Below, one piece after another: positions 52,916-61,529 of a stretch of DNA of 64,000 nt. The stretch is from Streptomyces humi. Its GTDB lineage: Bacteria; Actinomycetota; Actinomycetes; Streptomycetales; Streptomycetaceae. The stretch covers positions 1-64,000 of the forward strand of contig NZ_LBMU02000045.1 in the NCBI RefSeq assembly GCF_001005085.2, given 5' to 3'. The position numbers and the translations under genes are program-made. Each line of letters opens with the position of its first letter. Position 1 is the stretch's first letter. The notes beneath the pieces were generated by a model, which worked only from the letters and a program-made list of their open reading frames with translations, did no database searches and had not been told where the DNA came from.

Positions 52916-54511
52916 TCAGTCCGGTTCCATGTAAGGGCGGCGGAAGACCGGGGTCCCGCCGGTGCCCCACGGGCGTACGGCGGTCAGCGCCCGGGCGACC
53001 GCGGACTCCAGCGGGCCGCTGGTGTCGACGGCGACGGCCTCGGGCCACGGCCGCTCCGCGGCCGCCATGGCGGTCGCTATGTCGGGGCCGGCGTCGGACG
53101 GGCCGGCGACGCGTGTGGCCAGGCGGGCCGCCGACACGTCGCCGGGCACGTGGCAGTGCAGGGCCACCAGGTCGGCGCTGGTGCGTTCGGCAAGGCGCAG
53201 GGCCGCCGCACGCTGTGCCGGGTCGGACCAGGTGGCGTCCAGGACGACGGACTCGCCGCAGGACAACAGGACGGCGGCGCGGTCGAGCAGGGTGGCGTAG
53301 GTCCTGGCCGTCCACTCGGGTGTGTAGAGGCCCTCGCGGTAGCGGGCCGCCGCGGGCTGCTCCGCGGGGATGCCCGCGAGTTCCTTGCGGACGCGGTCGC
53401 TGCTGAGGAGGGTGACGCCCAGCCGGTCGGCCAGTGCCCCGGAGAGAGTGGACTTCCCGCTGCCCGGCAGGCCGCCGACGAGTGTCAGGCCGACGGCGGA
53501 GACACGCAGATGGCGCAGCGTCGTCGCGACCAGCCGTCGTGCCGCGGTCTCCGCGCCGACCGCGCCCTGACAAGCCTGGATCACCGAGACCTTGGCCCGT
53601 ACGAAAGCGCGGTAGGCCACGTAGTGGTGCCACAGTGACGGCGGCGCGGGATCGCCGGAGTACTCGCAGTACCGGCCGAGAAAGAACGTCGCGGCCTCCG
53701 GGGCGCCGAGCTGTTCCAGGTCCATGGCGAGGAACGCGGCGTCGTCCAGGCCGTCAAGGTAGCGGAGGTGGTCGTCGAACTCCAGGCAGTCCAGGACGCG
53801 GGGGCCGTCGTCGAGGCAGAAGACGTCCTCGGCGAGCAGGTCTCCGTGTCCGTCGACCACCCGCCCCTGCTCGATACGGGCATCGAACAACCTCTTGCGG
53901 CCGGCGAGATAGCGGCGCACCAGCCGCTCGGCCTCCGGTACCGCCCCGGGCCCCAAGCCGTGTTCGCCGTCGGCGGTCAACGCGCGGACCTGCGTGAAAC
54001 CGGCCTCCCAGCGCGATGACAGCGCATCTCGGGTGCCCTGCTCGTCCACGTGCCGGCCACGGGGGGCCACCGCGTGCCACGCGGCGAGCTGCCGGGCGAC
54101 GGCCCGCAGGACGTCGTCGACGGCGGCCCCCTGTCCCACCAGCCGGGACAGACGGCGCTCCGCCGGCATGCGGCGCATCACCACGAGTGGCTCGGGCGTC
54201 GTCGCGTCGGGGCCGCGGAACTCTCCGACGCCAAGGTACACGTCCGGGGCGAAGCGGCGGTTCAGGTCGATCTCACGCTCGCAGCCGGCCCGGCGGGCCT
54301 CGACGGTGGTGTGGTCCAGGAACCCCAGATCCACGGGTTTCTTGGCCTTGTAGGCGCGGTCGCCGGCGAAGAACACGATCGCGGTGTGGGTCTCGCACAC
54401 CTCGGCGCGCGCCGGCGGCCCGCCGTGGTGACGGGCGCCCGACCGGAGCACGGACACATCCGGCTGTCGCGTCGGCCCCACCGTCTGCGCACGGCGGCCC
54501 GGCTCAGCCAT
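52916..54511 (-). CDS. Rv2004c-like kinase: phosphotransferase-like domain plus P-loop ATPase
   Basis: A 531-residue protein. The N-terminal aminoglycoside phosphotransferase-like domain (~40-340) has FFAGDRAYKAKKPVDLGFLD (nucleotide Lys), VDGHGDLLAEDVFCLDDGPR (catalytic HGDL) and CLEFDDHLRYLD. The C-terminal domain has a Walker A (LVGGLPGSGKSTLSGALADR) and DATWSDPAQRAAA. Rv2004c, in the DosR regulon, has the same two-part build; the substrate is unknown. ATG 54511 overlaps the USP stop by 8 bp, so it is coupled to the upstream USP gene. Confidence 0.92.
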   Translation of the reverse strand: MAEPGRRAQTVGPTRQPDVSVLRSGARHHGGPPARAEVCETHTAIVFFAGDRAYKAKKPVDLGFLDHTTVEARRAGCEREIDLNRRFAPDVYLGVGEFRGPDATTPEPLVVMRRMPAERRLSRLVGQGAAVDDVLRAVARQLAAWHAVAPRGRHVDEQGTRDALSSRWEAGFTQVRALTADGEHGLGPGAVPEAERLVRRYLAGRKRLFDARIEQGRVVDGHGDLLAEDVFCLDDGPRVLDCLEFDDHLRYLDGLDDAAFLAMDLEQLGAPEAATFFLGRYCEYSGDPAPPSLWHHYVAYRAFVRAKVSVIQACQGAVGAETAARRLVATTLRHLRVSAVGLTLVGGLPGSGKSTLSGALADRLGVTLLSSDRVRKELAGIPAEQPAAARYREGLYTPEWTARTYATLLDRAAVLLSCGESVVLDATWSDPAQRAAALRLAERTSADLVALHCHVPGDVSAARLATRVAGPSDAGPDIATAMAAAERPWPEAVAVDTSGPLESAVARALTAVRPWGTGGTPVFRRPYMEPD

Positions 54512-55373
54512 GGGGCACGACCGCGACGGGGCAGCGCCCGTGATGGATGGCGGCCTGCGCCACCGGACCCAGGTGGGGCGCCGGCCCATGACGGTGTTCC
54601 CGTCGCCCGACGACCAGCAGCGCCGCGCCTTCGGCAGCCTGCACGACGGCCTTCGCCGGGCTTTCGAGACCGATGCCGTCGGCCACTTCCACCTGGGGGT
54701 ACTTCTCGCGCCAGAGATGGAGTGCCTTGCTCAGCCGCACCTGGACGTCCCGCCGTATCTCTTCGGCGATGTCGTGGTCCACACCCCAGGGCACCCGGGC
54801 GTGGAGCGGCACGCTGCGACCGTGCACGGCCAGCAGCGGAACACCCCGGGCCGCGGCGGAATGGAAGGCGAAGTCGAGCAGGTCGTCGCAGGGCCCGTGC
54901 AGTTTCAGGGCCACGACCACGCGGCCCGGGACGACCGAGGGCGGTCCCCCCTCCGGGCTCTCGGCGCGGACCAGCACGACCGGCCGCTCGGCCCGTGCCA
55001 CGACGGGCATGCTGACGTCACCCAGGAAGTAGCTCTGTACGGACTCCAGCCCTCGCGAACCGAGCACGGTCATCTCCGAATCCGACGCCGCGTGGAGCAG
55101 GGCGTCCTGGGCGTCGTCGGCGACCAGGCTCTCGACGACGGACAGCCCCGGATGGCATGACCTCAGTTCCGCCCGCGTGGTGTGGACGAGCCGCTTCGCC
55201 CAGTAGTTCTGGTCGAATTCCGCGGGCACGCGGGCCGGTTCCGGCGCCAGCGTCGGCCACGCGTGCAGCAGGCGCAGGGTGAGCTTGCGCTTCTCGGCCT
55301 CGTCGGCGGCCCAGCGGGCAGCGGCGAGGCTCTCGGGCGAGCCGTCGAGGCCCACGGTGACGACTGGTTGCAT
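54504..55373 (-). CDS. Universal stress protein, tandem UspA domains
   Basis: A 289-residue protein. Domain 1 has VVTVGLDGSPESLAAARWAA and loop LGSRGLESVQSYFLGDVSMP. Domain 2 starts RVVVALKLHGPCDDLLDFAF and ends VVGRREHRHGPAPHLGPVAQ. The domain 1 loop lacks the usual second Gly cluster. ATG 55373 has GGAGG 8 bases upstream; ATG 55388 is an alternative. It is the first gene of a two-gene operon with the Rv2004c-like kinase, an arrangement also typical of mycobacterial dormancy genes. Confidence 0.91.
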   Translation of the reverse strand: MQPVVTVGLDGSPESLAAARWAADEAEKRKLTLRLLHAWPTLAPEPARVPAEFDQNYWAKRLVHTTRAELRSCHPGLSVVESLVADDAQDALLHAASDSEMTVLGSRGLESVQSYFLGDVSMPVVARAERPVVLVRAESPEGGPPSVVPGRVVVALKLHGPCDDLLDFAFHSAAARGVPLLAVHGRSVPLHARVPWGVDHDIAEEIRRDVQVRLSKALHLWREKYPQVEVADGIGLESPAKAVVQAAEGAALLVVGRREHRHGPAPHLGPVAQAAIHHGRCPVAVVPHG

Positions 55374-55670
55374 GACAACGGCCTCCATCTCGTCCGAGGC
55401 TGGAGACGACGGTGAGCAAGCCGAACCCGGTGGCTGGTCCGGCGCCGTCTGCATGCCGGGAGCGTTTCGTCCTCTCCTTCGAGGATCCCCCCGGCCCCCG
55501 CCCCGCCGCACGCGGAGCAGTGCCGGCACCACTCGGAATAGGTTTCACCCACCGTGTCACTACTGACCTGCGTCGGGCGCGCCGAGACGAGCGCCCGTCC
55601 CGGTCCCGCGCGGCAGCAGGCCGCACGCGAACGACGACCGCCGAACGCCGCACAGGAGGAGCTGAGGACC

Positions 55671-55860
55671 ATGTCGTCGGCAGTTCCGTCCGTGACACTT
55701 CGCGGCGTGCTCGGCTTGGGCGACCGGGGGGCACCGCTCACGGACTCTGCGCTGATCATGATCGACTGTCAGAACGTCTACAGGGAGGGCGTCAGACGGC
55801 TGCTCGTCGTCGAGGAGGCGCTGGCGGAGGCGGCCCGACTGCCGGCCCGGAATCCGGCCA
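55671..55860 (+). pseudogene. Isochorismatase-family N-terminal fragment
   Basis: From ATG 55671 (GAGGAGCTGAGG upstream): LRGVLGLGDRGAPLTDSALI, MIDCQNVYREGVRRL, EEALAEAARL. This is the start of a cysteine-hydrolase (isochorismatase) fold with the conserved D-x-QN. The catalytic Lys/Cys regions are absent and the frame runs into unrelated sequence. No gene is seen in 55374-55670. Confidence 0.6.
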
Positions 55861-55960
55861 GGGGGTACTGCTCGTGCGTACGCTCACCGCCGGGTGAGGG
55901 CGCGCGGCCCACACGGCCGAGGGGGGAACACCGCCGGGTTCGCCCTCCCTCCGGCGGTGA

Positions 55961-55974
55961 GGGACTTTCGGCCC
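55961..55974. promoter_or_regulatory. OsdR/DevR-like 14-bp box (DosR-like variant)
   Basis: GGGACTTTCGGCCC, identical to 35222, 109 bp before the next USP start. Confidence 0.65.
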
Positions 55975-56082
55975 GCTCCCGGGGCCAGGCAGCCCCTGCC
56001 CCGACCGGCCCCGCACGGAGACGTTGGTAGTGCGGAGCCCGCAGCACCGGACGCGGGCACGGATCCGAGGGAGGTGAGGGTC

Positions 56083-56973
56083 GTGCTTCGTCCCGTAGTC
56101 GTAGGACTGGACGGGTCACGTGAGAGCCTCACGGCCGCCGACTGGGCGGCACGGGAGGCCCTGCGTCGCGGCCTGCCGCTGCGCCTCGTGCACGCGGCCG
56201 AGGTGCCGGTCACCGGCGCGTCGGACCTGCCGGAGCTCGCGGTCCCGCGCCACTGGGCACGCCGCATCCTGCGCGAGGCCACTGAACAGCTCAACGACCG
56301 CTACCCCGAGTTGTACCTCAGCGGCGAGCTGGTCGCCCCGCCCGCCGCGCAGGCGCTCGTCACCGCGGGCGACGCCGGGGAGCTGCTGGTGATCGGCAGC
56401 CGGGCGTTCAGCGGACTCGGCGGCTTCCTGGCCGGCTCTGTGGCACTCCAGGCGGTGACCCACGTGGCACGGCCCGTCGTCCTGGTACGGGCCGGCCAGA
56501 CGGCTGAGGACGAACACGTCTTGGACGCGCAGGGCCGTCCAACGGCGGACACCCCGTACCGCACCGTCGTCGTCGGAGTCGACGCGGCGCGGCCGGCCGA
56601 GCAGGTACTGGCGTTCGCGTTCGAGAGCGCGGCCCTGCGCGGCGCGCCGCTGCGGGCGGTGTACGCCTGGCGGCTGCCGTTCGCGCGGGCCGCCGCGGAT
56701 GCCTTCGCGCGCGAGACGGAGGAGGCCGCCGCCCGGTCTGCGCTGGCCGCGGTACTCGCCCCCTGGCGGGAGAAGTTCCCCACGGTGGAGGTCGTCGAGC
56801 TGGTGGAGGAGGGGCACCCCGCACAGCGGCTGCTGTGCGCCGCGCAGGACGCGGGCCTGCTGGCCGTCGGCCGCCGGATCCGCCCGGCCAGGCTGGGCGT
56901 ACACACGGGGCCGGTCGCCCACGCGGTGATGCACCACGTCCGCTGCCCGGTGGCGATCGTGCCGCACGACTGA
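56083..56973 (+). CDS. Universal stress protein, tandem UspA domains
   Basis: A 296-residue protein. Domain 1 has VVVGLDGSRESLTAADWAAR and loop GSRAFSGLGGFLAGSVALQA. Domain 2 has TVVVGVDAARPAEQVLAFAF and ends VGRRIRPARLGVHTGPVAHA. GTG 56083 has GGAGG 8 bases upstream; GTG 56074 is an alternative. It stands behind a DosR-like box. Confidence 0.93.
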   Translation: MLRPVVVGLDGSRESLTAADWAAREALRRGLPLRLVHAAEVPVTGASDLPELAVPRHWARRILREATEQLNDRYPELYLSGELVAPPAAQALVTAGDAGELLVIGSRAFSGLGGFLAGSVALQAVTHVARPVVLVRAGQTAEDEHVLDAQGRPTADTPYRTVVVGVDAARPAEQVLAFAFESAALRGAPLRAVYAWRLPFARAAADAFARETEEAAARSALAAVLAPWREKFPTVEVVELVEEGHPAQRLLCAAQDAGLLAVGRRIRPARLGVHTGPVAHAVMHHVRCPVAIVPHD

Positions 56974-57027
56974 GCGCCACCACGGGCGGGATGCGCCGTC
57001 TCCCGGTCCTGCTCCGTCCCGCACGTG

Positions 57028-57308
57028 ACAGGCCTGCCGCAACTCGAACTCGCCCGCCGGGTCTCGATGTTCGACGAGGTCGTACAGGAGCTCGACGAGT
57101 CGACCGCGCTCTTCGAGGCCCGGCGCGCCGCATGTCCTGCGGCAACTGCTTCGAGTGCGACAACTGCTACGGCGTCTGCCCCAGGAACGCGATCACCGAG
57201 CTGGGCCCGGGCAAGGGGTTCGCCATCGACCTGGACTACGGCAAGGGCTGCGGACTGTGCACGGTCGAGTGCCCGAGCGGCGCGATCGACATGGTGCCGG
57301 AGGAATGA
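57028..57308 (+). pseudogene. C-terminal remnant of a GltD-type flavoprotein with 4Fe-4S domain
   Basis: LELARRVSMFDEVVQELDES and TALFEARR are in one frame. After a 1-base frame change near 57122 follows MSCGNCFECDNCYGVCPRNA, then ITELGPGKGFAIDLDYG and KGCGLCTVECPSGAIDMVPE. This is the dicluster ferredoxin end of glutamate synthase small-subunit-like oxidoreductases. The first Cys of the second cluster is Gly (DYGKGCGLC). The FAD/NAD domains are gone. A short palindrome (57307-57323) overlaps the stop. Confidence 0.65.
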
Positions 57309-57323
57309 CGGTGTGACACCGTC

Positions 57324-57961
57324 GCCGGCGGAGTGGTCGCGTCGGAGGATCCTGACGGGTTGCCGATGCCCGTACCGCCAGCCCCTCGACGGCGTCCCGC
57401 GCGCCGCTGCACACACGACCATGACCCCCATCACGACGGGTATTGCATTGCGGCATGAAACCTGTCGGCGTGCGACGCGGTTCCGCGGAAGGCGCGCAGG
57501 AGCATCCGCCCGGCGACCGACGAACAGGCCACGGGGCCCACGGTTGCCGGCGTGGCCACCGGCGGATTCGACGCCGGGCTCGGCCGCCCCCTCCCCCATC
57601 CGGCCAGTCCCTGCGGAGGTGCCGCTTGGTCAGGCCCTTGTGCCCGCGCACCGACCCGACACTGTCATGCCACCGCGTTCGTCCCCGTCCTGGTCACCGG
57701 TTCCGCAGCCACGGCGTCAAGGACGACGACGGCAGTGACCCGCCCCGGCCACCGCCGAGACGTGCCCGCCGTCCGCCGCCCGGCCTCCAAGCCAGCCCGC
57801 TGCACATCGCAGGTCGACCGAAGCAGTCCGTCCCGTATCCCCCGGACCGCCGGTAGCGACGGACTCCAGGGGGACGGAGCCTGGTCGCTGACACAGGCAC
57901 ACGCAGAAGGCCTGCGGTCTCGGGCACGGCGGCCGGCGGACCGGCCGGATACGCGACGGAC
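57324..57961. other. No recognisable gene
   Basis: A 640-bp stretch between the ferredoxin-type remnant and the DoxX terminator. Frames on both strands are Pro/Arg-rich shadows without motifs. Confidence 0.5.
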
Positions 57962-57996
57962 ACCACGGCAGGCCACCCGCCGGGGCCTGCCGTGGT
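57962..57996 (-). terminator. Terminator hairpin, 13-bp perfect stem
   Basis: ACCACGGCAGGCC, a 9-nt loop, then GGCCTGCCGTGGT. It lies 17 bp past the DoxX stop. Confidence 0.8.
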
Positions 57997-58012
57997 TCCG
58001 TACGTCCGAGGG

Positions 58013-58636
58013 TCAGATCAGCCACCGGTTGCGGCTGACGAAGGACAGCCGCGCCCAGACCTTTCCGAGGCCCCAGACTGTGCCGGCGCCCGCGGCCGCG
58101 AGGGCGATGAGGACGACGGCGTAGACGAGGTGGTAGTCGGCGAACGGGTTGGTGGACATGCTCACCGAGCCGTCCGAGAGGTGCTTGGCCGGGGGCCACT
58201 CGGCGATCCACATGAACGCCATCATCAGGGCGCCGGCGACCGCGGCGATCCGCAGGCCGACACCGGCGATCAGCGCCAGTCCCATGCCGAGCAAGCCGAG
58301 CATGAACAGCCAGTCCACCCAGCCCTGTCCAGCCCAGTCGTGGAACGTGGACTCCATCGGGCCGGCGGCGACCCCGCTGAGGAAGCCCTTGGTGGGCGAG
58401 CCGCCGTCGATCCAGCCCTTGCCGGAGGGAGTGGCGTAGCCGAAGCCGAACGTCTTGTCCAGGAACGCCCACAGGAAGACGAAACCGGTCAGCAGGCGGA
58501 GCCCGGCGAGCGCGTACGCGCTGGTCGACGTCGCCGCCACGGTCGTCGCCTCACCGGAGGCGGACACCGTCCCGGTCCGGCGCAGGGACGGGAAGTGAAA
58601 CCCCGAGTGGCGGCGGGGGTGGTCGTGGACAGCCAT
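58013..58636 (-). CDS. DoxX-family membrane protein
   Basis: A 207-residue protein with four membrane segments (YALAGLRLLTGFVFLWAFLD; LFMLGLLGMGLALIAGVGLR; IAAVAGALMMAFMWIAEWPP; YHLVYAVVLIALAAAGAGTV). The FLDKTFGFGYATPSGKGWID loop and FADYHLVYA belong to the actinomycete DoxX/thiosulfate:quinone oxidoreductase-like group; members help in redox and thiol stress. ATG 58636 is preceded by GAAGGGAT. It has its own terminator and 14-bp box. Confidence 0.87.
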   Translation of the reverse strand: MAVHDHPRRHSGFHFPSLRRTGTVSASGEATTVAATSTSAYALAGLRLLTGFVFLWAFLDKTFGFGYATPSGKGWIDGGSPTKGFLSGVAAGPMESTFHDWAGQGWVDWLFMLGLLGMGLALIAGVGLRIAAVAGALMMAFMWIAEWPPAKHLSDGSVSMSTNPFADYHLVYAVVLIALAAAGAGTVWGLGKVWARLSFVSRNRWLI

Positions 58637-58747
58637 GATGTTCATCCCTTCAGGGCGTGGCTCGTGGAGACTTGACGACTCTTGTTGCGACTTCACTGTC
58701 CCGCGGGGGACCGGCGGGACACAGGGGGCTGGCAGTCCCGCGCCACA

Positions 58748-58761
58748 GGGCCGAACGTCCC
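58748..58761. promoter_or_regulatory. OsdR/DevR-like 14-bp box
   Basis: GGGCCGAACGTCCC, 112 bp before the DoxX start. Confidence 0.6.
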
Positions 58762-58787
58762 CCTTTACGGGAGTCGTTGAGGCCCTG

Positions 58788-58889
58788 TCAGTTCAACGAG
58801 GCCACCAGCACCACCGGACAGTGGGAACGGTGCAGCAGGGTGCGCACGACAGGCCCGAGGCGCCGGCCGAACGGGCCGGTGCGGTGGTG
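58788..58889 (-). pseudogene. Universal stress protein C-terminal end
   Basis: GPFGRRLGPVVRTLLHRSHC followed by PVVLVASLN and TGA is the end of a UspA domain. The rest is replaced by an ABC permease fragment on the other strand. Confidence 0.6.
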
Positions 58890-58892
58890 GGC

Positions 58893-59132
58893 GCCGGCCT
58901 CCTGTGGGGCTACATGTACGGCCGGGAGTTCGGCACCTTCACCCAGCTCGCCGAGCACATGGGACCGGCCAACCCGGACTTCCTGTCGGCCGGCCACCTG
59001 CTCCCCTCGATCGCCAACGTCGTGGCGTGGGAGTTCACCGGCTACAACATGATCACCCTGTACGCGGCGCTCCCGGCCATTCCCGGGGAGCTCTACGAGG
59101 CCGCGGCGCTGGACGGCGCGGGGCCGGTCCGC
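58893..59132 (+). pseudogene. Sugar ABC transporter permease fragment
   Basis: LLWGYMYGREFGTFTQLAEH, SAGHLLPSIANVVAWEFTG, YNMITLYAALPAIPGELYEA and AALDGAGPVR form the EAA-loop region of a carbohydrate ABC permease (MalF/UgpA type). Both ends are missing. It enters the dispersed 33-bp repeat right after the EAA loop. Confidence 0.75.
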
Positions 59133-59180
59133 GCGGCGCGAAACGGAACTCACGGCACTCACGGCACTCACGGCGGAACG
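59124..59180. repeat. Dispersed 33-bp repeat, copy 2, with 9-bp triplet
   Basis: 59124-59156 is identical to 6449-6481. ACTCACGGC occurs three times in a row (59148-59174) before GGAACG, against once in copy 1. Confidence 0.85.
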
Positions 59181-59438
59181 GCCAGCGCATCGCGTGCAGG
59201 ACGATCACATCGTCCCGCAGGCGCACCAGCCCCGGGCGTTCCCGGCCGCTCCAGGCGGACTTGGTTCACCACGACCCGAGAGGACCGCTCCAGCGCCTGG
59301 CGCAGTACTGGTGAACCCCGTTATGCGAACGTGCGGAACGGTTGATGTTCCGTGGGGTTGCCAAGCGGATCCGACCACCGACAAGACCACTACGATGTAC
59401 GGCCTCATCGCGGTCGCCCTGTCCCACCGGTCACTGGT
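59181..59438. other. No recognisable gene
   Basis: Short frames only. This marks the right edge of the dormancy island. Confidence 0.5.
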
Positions 59439-60152
59439 TCAGCGTCGCTTTCCAGTCTCGGGGACGGTGGCGCTCCGGCTGGCACGGCGCATGGCCTCGT
59501 ACAGCGCAGCGTCTTCCGGCGGGTCCGGCAGCCGGCCGCGAGCCGGAGCCTGGAAGGACTGGATCATCCAGGCGACCAGGCGGCGCCAGGCGTCCGGGGC
59601 GGCGTCGGCCGTGGCGCTGAGGACTCCGGCGTTGGCCATCAGCAGCAGCACGAGATCGCGGCTGGTGAAGTCCTCGCGCAACTGCCCGCTGTTCTTGGCG
59701 CGGCGGATGAGTTCGAGGAAGCCCTCGTACGCCTGAGCGTGATAGCTCTCCAGCTCCGGCACGCCCGGGAAGTTCATGGTCAGGATGTCGGCAAAGCCGC
59801 GGTCGGCCGCCTGCATCGCGCAGACGGTCTCGATGTAGCGGGTGAAGCCGTGCCACGGGTCCGGATCGGCCAGGGCTGCTTCGGTGGCCTGCGCGTATGC
59901 CTTCATGCGGTCGGCGAAGACCGCGGCGAGCAGGTCCTCCTTGCGGGGGAAGTGGCGGAAGAGGGTGGCGATGCCGACCCCGGTCTCTCGTGCGACTGAG
60001 GCCATCGACGCGTTCAGCCCGTCGCGCCCGAAGACGGCGCGCGCGGCGGCGATGATCCGCCCACGGTTGCGCTCCGCGTCGCTGCGCTTGGACTGACCTG
60101 CGGAAACAGTCGCGCCAGCGCTGGCTTCGGTGTGCGGGTCTTCGGGGCTCAT
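59439..60152 (-). CDS. TetR family transcriptional regulator
   Basis: A 237-residue protein. The HTH is at ~30-75 (RIIAAARAVFGRDGLNASMA; VARETGVGIATLFRHFPRKE). A helical ligand domain follows, with a C-terminal region typical of the TetR_C SbtR-like group. It is divergent from the SDR gene across 129 bp that contain three copies of a 16-bp inverted repeat, so it almost certainly represses the SDR gene and itself. Confidence 0.92.
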   Translation of the reverse strand: MSPEDPHTEASAGATVSAGQSKRSDAERNRGRIIAAARAVFGRDGLNASMASVARETGVGIATLFRHFPRKEDLLAAVFADRMKAYAQATEAALADPDPWHGFTRYIETVCAMQAADRGFADILTMNFPGVPELESYHAQAYEGFLELIRRAKNSGQLREDFTSRDLVLLLMANAGVLSATADAAPDAWRRLVAWMIQSFQAPARGRLPDPPEDAALYEAMRRASRSATVPETGKRR

Positions 60153-60170
60153 GACGTCAGACTAGCAAAC

Positions 60171-60254
60171 CGGAATGCCTTATCCGATTCTCGTGTTACG
60201 GTGGACAGCGAACCGGATAGGGCTTTCCGGAAATGAAACGGATAGCCCTATCCG
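60171..60254. promoter_or_regulatory. Three TetR operator-like 16-bp inverted repeats
   Basis: CGGAATGCCTTATCCG (60171-60186), CGGATAGGGCTTTCCG (60214-60229) and CGGATAGCCCTATCCG (60239-60254). Each has 7-bp arms and a 2-bp centre; the third has perfect arms. They lie between the tetR and SDR starts. Confidence 0.75.
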
Positions 60255-60281
60255 CCACCCCAGTCAGTGAAAGGTGCTCTC

Positions 60282-60956
60282 ATGCCCACCATCGCCATCG
60301 TCGGCGCCGGTCCTCAGCTCGGTCTCGCCATCGCCCGCACCTACGGCACTCACGGCTACGACGTCGCACTGATCGCCCGCAACCGGGCCAAGCTTGAGGT
60401 CCTCGTCGGCGAGCTGGCCGCCGAGGGCATCACCGCTGCCGCCTTCCCCGCCGACGTCCTCAACCGCCCCGCCCTCACCCAGGCACTCAAGGATGCAGCT
60501 ACGCACTTCGGCGCCGTCGACGTCCTGGAGTACTCCCCGGTGGGCGGCCTCCAGACCGTCATGACCACTCCGAGCGCCACCGAGCCGGCCGACGTGCAGC
60601 ACGAGATGGAGTTCCAGCTCTACGGAGCGATCGACGCCACCCGTGCGGTGCTGCCCGCCATGCGGGAGGCCGGTGCGGGCACCCTGCTGTTCACCACCGG
60701 CGCCGGCTCCGTCGACCCCGTACCGCAGGTCGCCAACGTCAACGCCGCCGCCGCGGCGCTGCGCAACTGGGTGATCAACCTGCACAAGGAGCTGGACGGC
60801 ACCGGTGTCCAGGCGGCGCACGTCGCCATCAACGTGTCGATCGGCACGCCGGCGATCCCCGGATTCCCGACCGCCCAGCCCGAGGAGATCTCCCCGGTCT
60901 ACTGGGACCTGCACACCACCAAGCGCGACCAGGCCGAACTCGTCTTCAGTCTCTGA
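60282..60956 (+). CDS. Short-chain dehydrogenase/reductase
   Basis: A 224-residue SDR with a Rossmann start (TIAIVGAGPQLGLAIARTYG) and a nucleotide-binding tail (DVALIARNRAKLEVLVGELA). VDVLEYSPVG replaces the usual NNAG, and the Ser-Tyr-Lys triad is not evident (TGAGSVDPVPQVANVNAAAA has Asn/Ala where Tyr-x3-Lys is expected). It may be an atypical or non-catalytic SDR. ATG 60282 has GAAAGG upstream. It is controlled by the adjacent TetR protein. Confidence 0.85.
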   Translation: MPTIAIVGAGPQLGLAIARTYGTHGYDVALIARNRAKLEVLVGELAAEGITAAAFPADVLNRPALTQALKDAATHFGAVDVLEYSPVGGLQTVMTTPSATEPADVQHEMEFQLYGAIDATRAVLPAMREAGAGTLLFTTGAGSVDPVPQVANVNAAAAALRNWVINLHKELDGTGVQAAHVAINVSIGTPAIPGFPTAQPEEISPVYWDLHTTKRDQAELVFSL

Positions 60957-61161
60957 AGCCCATCAGCACCCGTCCTCCTGTCCTCCTGTCATCCCGGTAT
61001 CTACGCCGCGCACTTCGTCATCAACACCTGGCCCGGGGCGGCCCCGAAAGCATTCCCTCCGGACCGCCCCCGAGCAGGTCGCACACCTGTCCCCGGACCC
61101 GCCCGAGGTACGCGAGCCGATGTCGCAGCTGTCGGCATCCAGGCACCTGGGCGGGCCGGCG

Positions 61162-61296
61162 GTGTCCACCCAGCCCAAGGACAAGCTCGTCGAGAAGCTG
61201 CCCTGGGTGGCCGGCTTCTCGCCTGGCGCCGTCCGTTTCGTCGGCATCGTGGAGTTCGTCGGCGCCCTCGGGCTGATCCTGCCCGGGGCCACCGGC
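61162..61296 (+). pseudogene. DoxX-like fragment
   Basis: VSTQPKDKLVEKLPWVAGFS and AVRFVGIVEFVGALGLILPG match the first helices of small DoxX-family proteins. No start codon context and no further helices follow. The stretch 60957-61161 also contains a protein-like GIYAAHFVINTWPG that I cannot place. Confidence 0.5.
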
Positions 61297-61529
61297 AGGT
61301 CGACCACCTCCGCCAGCTCGGGCCGCCGTGGGGCCGCCACTCAGGCGCTCATCCACACACGTGCGTAGCCGAGAGGGACGTTGACTTGGCGTGCCACCAG
61401 TCCACACAGGGCCGGAAGTGCCGGAAGCGGTTCGACGATCGACCGAGATCTCCGGCATCTGCGCGGGACCTCTCCGTGAACTGGTCCGGGCAAAAAGCCA
61501 GTCGGCGCACGAGACGGCAGAATGGGCGC

